Source: Barnesiella viscericola DSM 18177 (GTDB taxonomy: Bacteria; Bacteroidota; Bacteroidia; Bacteroidales; Barnesiellaceae). Taken from it: DNA of 64,000 nucleotides. The stretch is from positions 1,240,001-1,304,000 of the forward strand of contig NZ_CP007034.1 of NCBI RefSeq assembly GCF_000512915.1, written 5' to 3'. The notes beneath the pieces are model-generated. The model saw nothing but the letters and a program-made list of their open reading frames with translations. It was not told where the DNA came from and made no database searches. The position numbers were made by a program, and so were the translations under genes. Positions 49,833 through 56,017 of the stretch are shown piece after piece (positions within the stretch are counted from its first letter, which is position 1; each line of letters starts with the position of its first letter).

Positions 49833-50411
49833 ATGAGAAATTTCGTTCGAGTTCTTTTTGCAATCGTCATCGCTGCCTCGTTCACCTCGTGCAGCTACAA
49901 CAGCATCGTTGAAGCCGACGAGAATATCAACGCACAGTGGGCGAAAGTAGAAAACCAGTATCAACGGCGGGCCGACCTGGTGCCTAACCTCGTCAACACC
50001 GTCAAGGGATACGCCTCACACGAAAGCGAAACGCTCGAAGCCGTGGTGGCCGCCCGTGCCAAAGCAACGCAAATTACCGTCGCCCCGGCCAACCTCACCG
50101 AAGAGAACCTGCAAAAATACCAGGAGGCACAAGGCGAATTGTCGAGTGCCCTGGGCAAACTCCTGGCCATCACCGAGAACTATCCCGACCTGAAAGCCAA
50201 CCAGAACTTCCTAGAATTGCAGGCCCAGCTCGAAGGTACCGAAAACCGCATCGCCACCGAGCGCTCGCGCTATACCGATGCCGTGAACGCCTATAACCAG
50301 AAGATACGCAAGTTCCCGGCACTCATCACGGCCAAACTGTTCGGGTTCGACCCCAAACCGCAATTCAAGGCCGAAGAGAGCGCCGCACAAGCTCCTGTCG
50401 TGGAATTTTAA
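49833..50411 (+). CDS. lemA: LemA-family lipoprotein
   Basis: 192 aa. The signal ends at lipobox Cys20 (SFTSC). The family core follows: NINAQWAKVENQYQRRADLVPNL, and then an all-helical bundle with GELSSALGKLLAITENYPDLKAN and ERSRYTDAVNAYN. LemA proteins are membrane-attached helical bundles of unclear function, often near a TPM-domain protein; none lies here. It sits between glyS and an FKBP lipoprotein with about 19-nt gaps. Confidence 0.93.
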   Translation: MRNFVRVLFAIVIAASFTSCSYNSIVEADENINAQWAKVENQYQRRADLVPNLVNTVKGYASHESETLEAVVAARAKATQITVAPANLTEENLQKYQEAQGELSSALGKLLAITENYPDLKANQNFLELQAQLEGTENRIATERSRYTDAVNAYNQKIRKFPALITAKLFGFDPKPQFKAEESAAQAPVVEF

Positions 50412-50430
50412 TCAATAGCCCCTATTCGTT

Positions 50431-50982
50431 ATGAAAAAGTTACCTGTTTTTCTGTTTATCTGCCTCCTCGTAGGAATCGTCTCCTGCAAGGAGAGTGAAA
50501 ACTACTGGACCCAGTATGAGGAGTGGCGCGACACCAACGACGCCTGGTTTATCGGACAGCTCGGAGCCAAGGATTCCGAAGGAAAGCCCGTCTATACCAA
50601 AGTGGTGCCCAGTTGGGACCCCAGCATCTACGTGTTGATGAAATACTACAACGACACGAGTCTCAACCGCGATGCACAGTCGCCCTACCAAACCAGTACG
50701 GTCGACGTCATCTACAAAGGCACGCTCTACAACGGCACACCTTTCGACTCCTCATACCTGCAACCCAACGGAATCTACCGCAGCCAAGTGAAACAAAATA
50801 TCAAGGGGTGGATCGTAGCCCTCGAAGAGATGAAGGTGGGCGACAGCTGTCAGGTGATTATTCCCCAGACGCTGGCCTATGGAGCCCAATACATCTCGTC
50901 GTTGATACTCCCCTATACCACGCTGGTATACGACATGAAGCTGGTGGATATTCCCGGATTGGAAAAACCGGTAAACGAGTAA
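50431..50982 (+). CDS. FKBP-type peptidyl-prolyl isomerase lipoprotein
   Basis: 183 aa. A lipobox gives Cys19 (GIVSCK). The N-terminal ~70 residues hold aromatic, Asp-rich sequence (NYWTQYEEWRDTNDAWF), then a single FKBP domain with VDVIYKGTLYNGTPFDSSY and QVIIPQTLAYG. It resembles the GldI-like Bacteroidota lipoproteins by layout, but the gliding link is not implied. It folds exported proteins in the periplasm. It ends the glyS-lemA group, followed by a 17-bp bidirectional terminator. Confidence 0.9.
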   Translation: MKKLPVFLFICLLVGIVSCKESENYWTQYEEWRDTNDAWFIGQLGAKDSEGKPVYTKVVPSWDPSIYVLMKYYNDTSLNRDAQSPYQTSTVDVIYKGTLYNGTPFDSSYLQPNGIYRSQVKQNIKGWIVALEEMKVGDSCQVIIPQTLAYGAQYISSLILPYTTLVYDMKLVDIPGLEKPVNE

Positions 50983-51003
50983 AGGCAACCCTTTTCTCCT
51001 CGA

Positions 51004-51046
51004 TAAACAAAAACGGCTGTCTTTCAAGAACAGCCGTTTTTGTTTA
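51004..51046. terminator. Bidirectional terminator after the FKBP lipoprotein gene
   Basis: Perfect 17-bp arms at 51004-51020 and 51030-51046 with a 9-nt loop; the outer part is an A-run on one side and T5 on the other, so it works on both strands. It separates the FKBP gene from phoU. Confidence 0.9.
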
Positions 51047-51181
51047 CCGCTATTTTGTCACACATTTGTAAAACCGATGTAACGACAAGGAAACAACAAC
51101 CGCTTTTCTTTGTTGCGTTAAAATAGGGATAACATATAGAGAACAAACATATAAACCACTTACGTCTAATCTACTGCAAAC

Positions 51182-51850
51182 ATGATATACATCGAAAAAG
51201 AACTCGACGACCTGAAAAAAGAGGTCCTCGAAATGTGGGACCTGGTCAACTCACAACTCAACCGCGCCGGCGAAGCCCTGCTCTCCATGGACAAGGAGCT
51301 GGCCCACGAAGTCACCTACCGCGAGAAGAGAGTCAATGCCTTTGAACTGAAAATCGACAGCGACTGCGAAGACATCATCGGGCTCTACAACCCCGTAGCC
51401 CTCGACCTGCGTTTCACCCTGGCCATGATGAAAACGAGCAACAACCTCGAACGCATTGCCGACTTCTGCGACGGCATAGCCCGCTTTGTCATCGACTACC
51501 CCGAGGTGAATATCGAGTCGGAGCTGTTCGAGAAGACCGGCATCAAGGAGATGCTCGACATCGTCAAAGCCATGATGGCCCAGGCCCAGGCCGCCCTCAT
51601 CGAGGAGAAATCGTCCGAAGCCATTGCCGTTTTCAACAAAGACAACCGGGTGGACGAACTCAACCACGCTGCCGTACCCATCATTGCCGAGTATCTGCAA
51701 CAGTTCCCCGAGAGAGCCGTGGAATGCCTCAACCTGATAAGCATTATCCGCCGGCTCGAACGCATCGGCGACCACTGCAACAACATCGCCGAGGAGATTG
51801 TGTTCTACCTCGACGCCAAAATCCTAAAACACGCCGGCAAGCAGGGCTGA
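51182..51850 (+). CDS. phoU: PhoU, phosphate signalling regulator
   Basis: 222 aa. Two PhoU helical-bundle repeats are present, with DIIGLYNPVALDLRFTLAMM and NLERIADFCDGIA in the first and the matching RLERIGDHCNNIAEE in the second. PhoU binds metals and restrains the Pst transporter and PhoR kinase. It stands alone, with its own leader and no pst genes beside it, so its partners are elsewhere. Confidence 0.94.
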   Translation: MIYIEKELDDLKKEVLEMWDLVNSQLNRAGEALLSMDKELAHEVTYREKRVNAFELKIDSDCEDIIGLYNPVALDLRFTLAMMKTSNNLERIADFCDGIARFVIDYPEVNIESELFEKTGIKEMLDIVKAMMAQAQAALIEEKSSEAIAVFNKDNRVDELNHAAVPIIAEYLQQFPERAVECLNLISIIRRLERIGDHCNNIAEEIVFYLDAKILKHAGKQG

Positions 51851-51943
51851 AAGCCTCCCCGCCCAACCGCCACAGGAGGGTCGGCCTAAAATGTTTTATC
51901 ATCTTTTACGGTAAAAAAGTAACTTTTTGTCGGAAGAAAACCC

Positions 51944-51951
51944 TATCTTTG
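51944..51951 (+). promoter_or_regulatory. Promoter -7 box of the DUF4919 gene
   Basis: TATCTTTG is a full match. The expected transcript start (about 51958) falls inside the 17-bp palindrome that begins at 51951. Confidence 0.65.
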
Positions 51952-51988
51952 TTTATCAAAATGAGCCCGACGGCTCATTTTGATAAAC
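51951..51988 (+). repeat. Perfect 17-bp palindrome overlapping the transcription start
   Basis: Arms 51951-51967 (GTTTATCAAAATGAGCC) and 51972-51988 are exact complements with a CGAC loop. It overlaps the last base of the -7 box and covers the predicted start of the DUF4919 mRNA. It could be an operator for a dimeric repressor or a 5' mRNA stem-loop. No T run follows. Confidence 0.75.
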
Positions 51989-52050
51989 GACCCAACCATC
52001 GTTCCCTGCGGGGAAAAGGGCTGCAAGCCCGACAAATACGACAAACGTAA

Positions 52051-52755
52051 ATGATGAAACATTTTTATACCACCCTACTCATATTCCTCCTCGGCCTGAG
52101 TTGCCAACAGTTTCAAGCCGCCGAGCCCGCCACATTCGAGATTCCCGACATGGAGAAAATCGAAGAGGCCGTCAGGGACAGCCGCTCCCCCTACTACTAC
52201 CCCGACCTACTCAAAGAGTACCTCGGCAACGACACTACCATGAACCTGGCCGAGTTCCGTCACCTCTACCTGGGATATGCCTGCCAGGAGGACTATAATC
52301 CCTACCGCATGGTCGAGGTTCCCAAACACATCGAAGAGATGTATCTGCAAACCGTACACACCGAATCGGAGTGCGACTCGATTATCAAATATGCCCGGCA
52401 GATTCTCGCCGACATTCCCCTCGACCTGCGTCAAATCAACTTCCTCGTCTACGGCCTGCGTCAAAAGGGAGAGAACCGTGAAGCCGACGTGTGGGAATAC
52501 CGCCTCAAAGGGCTCATTCAGGCCATACTCTCGACCGGCGACGGCAAGGCCCCCGAGACCGCGTGGTATGTCATCTACCCCACCGACGAGTACAACATCG
52601 TCAACCGACAGGGATTCACCGCCACCGAGTTCATTTTTGTCGAGCCCTATTTCGACTACATCGCCATCGAGAACAATCCCCTCAAAATCGAAGGCTTCTA
52701 TTTCAACGTGAAGAAACTGCTCAAAGAGTACAACCGCAAGTTCTACGACCGATGA
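52051..52755 (+). CDS. DUF4919-type exported protein
   Basis: 234 aa (a second ATG is one codon later). The signal ends near Cys18 (LLGLSC), which may be a lipobox. The family-type stretches RDSRSPYYYPDLLKEYL, LAEFRHLYLGYACQEDYNPYR and IDLVEPYFDY-like FIFVEPYFDYI are present. By recollection it matches DUF4919, a Bacteroidota family of unknown function. No catalytic motif is clear. It has a private promoter with a palindrome at the transcript start and no operon partner; slyD lies 61 nt further on. Confidence 0.8.
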   Translation: MMKHFYTTLLIFLLGLSCQQFQAAEPATFEIPDMEKIEEAVRDSRSPYYYPDLLKEYLGNDTTMNLAEFRHLYLGYACQEDYNPYRMVEVPKHIEEMYLQTVHTESECDSIIKYARQILADIPLDLRQINFLVYGLRQKGENREADVWEYRLKGLIQAILSTGDGKAPETAWYVIYPTDEYNIVNRQGFTATEFIFVEPYFDYIAIENNPLKIEGFYFNVKKLLKEYNRKFYDR

Positions 52756-52816
52756 GCTGTACAGTTGCGCACTTTAACCCAGATAAATATTAACCCTTTA
52801 ACGATACAAAAACCTT

Positions 52817-53380
52817 ATGGAAATCAAACCTGGTAAATTTGTGGTTCTCACCTACGACCTCTATGCAGGCGCAGGCGAACCGGAAGAGACATTGATGATG
52901 CGTGCCACCGACGAACTGCCCGACCAGTTTGTCTACGGTGTAGACCAGAATATCCTCCCCGCCATGTTGAAACGGCTCGACGGACTCAAAGAGGGCGACA
53001 AGTTCGACTTCGTCCTCACCTGCGACGAGGCCTTCGGCGAACGTAACGAAGAGCACGTAATCGAACTCGACAAGGATATTTTCATGGTCGACGGCAAATT
53101 CGACGACCAGACCGTATTCGAAGGCAATACCGTGCCCATGATGACTGCCGAGGGCTACCGCATCAACGGCTCGGTGCTGAAAGTGTCGGACGACAAGGTG
53201 CTCATGGATTTCAACCACCCGTTGGCCGGTGAGAACCTGCACTACGTGGGCGTAGTGAAACTCGTGCGCGACGCCACCGAAGAGGAGTTGCACCCCCGCC
53301 ACAGCTGCGGCTGCGGTTGCGGTCACGACCACGGAGGTTGCGGCGACGGCTGCGGCGATTGCTGCGACGGCTGCCACTAA
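52817..53380 (+). CDS. slyD: SlyD-like FKBP peptidyl-prolyl isomerase with metal-binding tail
   Basis: 187 aa. The FKBP core is interrupted by the insert-in-flap chaperone domain (FDFVLTCDEAFGERNEEHVIEL and onward), the SlyD layout. The C-terminus is a short Cys/His/Gly tail (HSCGCGCGHDHGGCGDGCG and a little more) that would bind nickel or other soft metals. SlyD assists hydrogenase nickel insertion and acts as a general foldase in other bacteria. The protein is cytosolic, with no signal peptide. A hairpin (53402-53440) separates it from the convergent three-gene cluster. Confidence 0.93.
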   Translation: MEIKPGKFVVLTYDLYAGAGEPEETLMMRATDELPDQFVYGVDQNILPAMLKRLDGLKEGDKFDFVLTCDEAFGERNEEHVIELDKDIFMVDGKFDDQTVFEGNTVPMMTAEGYRINGSVLKVSDDKVLMDFNHPLAGENLHYVGVVKLVRDATEEELHPRHSCGCGCGHDHGGCGDGCGDCCDGCH

Positions 53381-53401
53381 TCGGCACTCACACCACTAAC
53401 A

Positions 53402-53440
53402 CGAGGGGGAGAACCCGCCAACCGGCCGGTCTCCCCCTCG
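53402..53440. repeat. GC-rich 11-bp hairpin between convergent genes
   Basis: CGAGGGGGAGA (53402-53412) pairs perfectly with 53430-53440; the loop contains a further CCGG. No T tract follows on either strand. It lies between slyD (+) and the minus-strand three-gene module. Confidence 0.65.
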
Positions 53441-53446
53441 CTGTGT

Positions 53447-53953
53447 TCAAAAGTAATTGGTCGGACGGTGCGGCCGTCGGTTACGAGCCAGCCCGATGTC
53501 GCTCTTGACCGCCGACAGGGCTCCCTGATATTGCAACAGCCGACGGGCACTCTCTTCGGGCAACTTGGAGGCAAACCACTGGACCAACACAGCATGTACA
53601 ATAGCGCGTTCGAGCTGGTGGCAAATCGACTCGTCGAGCCCCTGGGCCCGACGCTCGGGCAATACGACGGCAAAGACCACGTTGCTCTCGGTCGAGGCAA
53701 AGTCGCCCGACAGATAGGCCGACAGGGCGCGCGTCATCTCGTCACGGACATCGGAGAGCCAACGGCCCAGGAAGGGACGGTCCTCCTCGCTGACAACGAT
53801 GGAACGGCTCCACCCCGGCTGCAACTCGGCCGTACCCACCAGACTCTTGGCCACATAGGAACTCTCGGCCGTCAACTCCCGCAAAATCTGATCTTCGGAA
53901 AACGAGAAGATTACCGTCTCCCACTTTTTTTTCTCTTCTTTCATCTCTTTCAT
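53447..53953 (-). CDS. Uncharacterised protein, third gene of an overlapping trio
   Basis: 168 aa from the ATG at 53953, whose ATGA overlaps the stop of the upstream gene. The sequence is soluble and has no signal. It opens with a Lys/Glu-rich stretch (MKEMKEEKKKWETVIFSFSE), then strand-helix sequence with TAESSYVAKSL and EEDRPFLGRWLSDVRDEMTRAL, and ends in a basic tail (RNRRPHRP). By recollection, small proteins with a SYxGxK...DRxxLxxxW pattern occur in Bacteroidales prophage-like gene blocks, but I cannot confirm a family. Order on the transcript is 134 aa, lipoprotein, this gene. Confidence 0.7.
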   Translation of the reverse strand: MKEMKEEKKKWETVIFSFSEDQILRELTAESSYVAKSLVGTAELQPGWSRSIVVSEEDRPFLGRWLSDVRDEMTRALSAYLSGDFASTESNVVFAVVLPERRAQGLDESICHQLERAIVHAVLVQWFASKLPEESARRLLQYQGALSAVKSDIGLARNRRPHRPTNYF

Positions 53954-54411
53954 CTCCTTTTTATGATATAAATAAACGATATGACAATAGCCAGTATCCC
54001 CACAATCCACAGGGGCGAGAAGCCCGTCGTGCGGCTCTGCCGCGACTCTCGGGCCTCTTCCGCCTTCGCCGTGCGCACTTGTCCAACCGACCGGCCGACC
54101 AGTGAATCGGTCACGGCCTGTTCGTGACGGGCGGCCACGGTAGCCGTGCGGGTAAGGCGGGTCACCCGCAACCGGGGCACTCCGGCGGACGACAACAGGG
54201 TGTCGAGCGAATAGTCGAACTGGGTCCACTCCCAGCGGGTACTCCCCGACAGTTCGCTGCGTTGCACCGAATCGAAAACGGCTGTCAGATGACGGGCCGC
54301 CTCACCGGCCAGACGTTCGTGTTGCGAAACGGCACTTTGCCGGGAACTCTTACACCCGGAAGCCCCGGCCAGCAAAAGCAGCAGGCAGAGGCAGCGGACC
54401 AGACGTCTCAT
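53950..54411 (-). CDS. Small lipoprotein with C-terminal membrane helix, second gene of the trio
   Basis: 153 aa. The N-terminal signal ends in a lipobox at Cys20 (AGASGC). The middle is helical and charged (HERLAGEAARHLTAVFDSVQ), and the C-terminus is a membrane helix (WIVGILAIVISFIYII) followed by KRR. A lipid anchor plus a second membrane helix is unusual: it would either span the periplasm from the outer to the inner membrane or fold back on one membrane. It overlaps both neighbours by 4 nt (ATGA), so expression is tightly coupled. Family unknown; a spanin- or envelope-linker-like role is speculation. Confidence 0.7.
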   Translation of the reverse strand: MRRLVRCLCLLLLLAGASGCKSSRQSAVSQHERLAGEAARHLTAVFDSVQRSELSGSTRWEWTQFDYSLDTLLSSAGVPRLRVTRLTRTATVAARHEQAVTDSLVGRSVGQVRTAKAEEARESRQSRTTGFSPLWIVGILAIVISFIYIIKRR

Positions 54412-54812
54412 GAGGCACCTCCCCGTTGCATACGGTAGATAATGAGCAGAGCCGACCGCTCCGACAGATAGAAGCGGGGGGCAGGCTTCTCGGCCAACAC
54501 CGCACCGAGCGCTTCGTTAAAGCTAGCCCGCGGCCGACGGCGCAGGTATCCGGCCAGCAGATTGGCCAGGTCGTTGTACATCTCGGTGCGAACGGCCGAC
54601 ATGCACCGGGGCGGGCGGCCGCTCATGATGCGCTTCACATTCCGCCTCGCCTCTTCATAACTGATGTAAAACCGGGGGGCTACCGAATAGACCACCCGAT
54701 GTACCACCTTCTCCCGAGGGGTATCCAGGGCGGCCATACCCAGCGATTTGAGCACCTTGTTGTAGGCCTCGTACAAATCGCGGTCTCGTTCTTCCTTGTA
54801 ATATAACTCCAT
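54408..54812 (-). CDS. Uncharacterised repeat protein, first gene of the trio
   Basis: 134 aa, basic and helical. It is made of two tandem repeats of about 50 residues: residues 12-64 (LYEAYNKVLKSLG ... APRFYISYEEARRNVKRIM) and 77-128 (MYNDLANLLAGYL ... APRFYLSERSALLIIYRM), each ending in the same APRFY(I/L)S-helix-RM block. No signal or membrane helix. The repeats suggest a duplicated small helical fold, perhaps for nucleic-acid or protein binding. It is transcribed first from a promoter at 54883-54914 and overlaps the lipoprotein gene by 4 nt. Confidence 0.7.
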   Translation of the reverse strand: MELYYKEERDRDLYEAYNKVLKSLGMAALDTPREKVVHRVVYSVAPRFYISYEEARRNVKRIMSGRPPRCMSAVRTEMYNDLANLLAGYLRRRPRASFNEALGAVLAEKPAPRFYLSERSALLIIYRMQRGGAS

Positions 54813-54882
54813 AACTCACTATATTGCAGGAAGAGCTACAAAACAGGGGTACCAGACTGGCACCCACGCAAAACAGGTAGTG

Positions 54883-54914
54883 CAAATATAATTCAGTTTT
54901 GGTATTTTTACAAG
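54883..54914 (-). promoter_or_regulatory. Promoter of the three-gene module
   Basis: On the minus strand the -7 box is TATATTTG (54890-54883). CTTG at 54914-54911 lies 20 nt upstream, a 3-of-4 match to TTTG. It is placed about 70 nt before the first ATG. Confidence 0.65.
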
Positions 54915-54997
54915 AAAAATGTGGTTATTTTACCAATATGTTATATTTTTTTATTTTTTCAGCGGTTCATTTGTCGTATATTCGGTAAGAAAATAGC

Positions 54998-55005
54998 TAT
55001 TTTTG
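54998..55005 (+). promoter_or_regulatory. Promoter -7 box of the GSCFA-murF-alr operon
   Basis: TATTTTTG is a full match 22 nt before the ATG at 55028. TTTG at 54970-54973 is 24 nt upstream, a little far. Confidence 0.55.
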
Positions 55006-55027
55006 AGGGTGTAAATTGTGCTTTGTC

Positions 55028-56017
55028 ATGAATTTCAGAACCGTCATCGAACCGCCGCGACACCTCGGCTACCTGGACCACCGGCAACACCTGTTGCTGC
55101 TGGGTTCGTGCTTTGTCGAGAACATAGGGCTGTGGCTGCAACAACGCAAATTCGATGTCGACATCAACCCCTTCGGCACCTTGTACAACCCCGAATCCAT
55201 TGCCCGCAACTGGGAGCGCATCGTCTCGGGCAACAGCTTTACCCCCGATGCCCTGTTTCAGGCAAACGGTCTGTGGCACAGCTACGACCACCACTCGCGC
55301 TTTTCGCGACGCGACCGGGACGAGGCCCTGACCGAAATGAACAGCCGTCTGGCCCGGGCTCACGACCGTCTGCCGGTGACCGACCGCATTGTCATCACCT
55401 GGGGAAGCGCCTACATCTACCGCCTCAAAGCGAGCGGCGAGGTGGTGGCCAACTGTCACAAGCAACCGGCCTCGCTTTTTGACCGGGAGTTGCTCACGGT
55501 CGACGCCATCGTGGAACGCTGGCTCCCCATCGTCCGGTACATCGAGAGCCACCTGCCCGCCTGCCGGCTGCTCTTCACGGTGAGCCCCATACGCCACCTC
55601 AGCGATGGGGTACACGGCAACCAGCTGAGCAAAGCGACCCTGCTGCTGGCCATCGACCGGCTGCAACACGAGAGCCGCATCTGCGACTACTTCCCCTCCT
55701 ACGAAATCCTGATGGACGACCTGCGCGACTATCGTTTTTACGACACCGACATGACACACCCCTCGGCCTCGGCCATCACCTACATCAGCGAGTTGCTCGC
55801 CGAGTCGTATCTCACCCCCGAAAGCCGCGAGATAGCCTCGCAAGGGTACAAGCTATACACCGCCATGAACCATCGGCCCAATACCGGCGACACCGACGGC
55901 TACAAGGCTTTCCTGCAAAACACGCTCGACAGGGTCGTGCGCTTCGGGCAGGCCTACCCTTACATTAACATGACCCATGAAATTACAGAATTAAACACAA
56001 GAATCAATCAGATATGA
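55028..56017 (+). CDS. GSCFA-domain protein
   Basis: 329 aa from the ATG at 55028. The name motif appears as LLGSCFVENIG (about 27-37). An SGNH-hydrolase-like layout follows: INPFGTLYNP, VITWGSAYIY, FTVSPIRHLSDGVHGNQLSK and the late DMTHPSASAITYI with a Asp-x-x-His-like pair. The Ser, Asp and His suggest an esterase acting on an acylated cell-surface or glycan substrate, but the family function is unproven. Its stop overlaps the murF-alr start (ATGA), which ties it to peptidoglycan precursor synthesis. Confidence 0.9.
   Translation: MNFRTVIEPPRHLGYLDHRQHLLLLGSCFVENIGLWLQQRKFDVDINPFGTLYNPESIARNWERIVSGNSFTPDALFQANGLWHSYDHHSRFSRRDRDEALTEMNSRLARAHDRLPVTDRIVITWGSAYIYRLKASGEVVANCHKQPASLFDRELLTVDAIVERWLPIVRYIESHLPACRLLFTVSPIRHLSDGVHGNQLSKATLLLAIDRLQHESRICDYFPSYEILMDDLRDYRFYDTDMTHPSASAITYISELLAESYLTPESREIASQGYKLYTAMNHRPNTGDTDGYKAFLQNTLDRVVRFGQAYPYINMTHEITELNTRINQI

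Noticed and set aside
53447-54812. Prophage or conjugative element
   Set aside because: No integrase, portal, terminase, tail, relaxase or attachment repeats are seen; only a resemblance by recollection.
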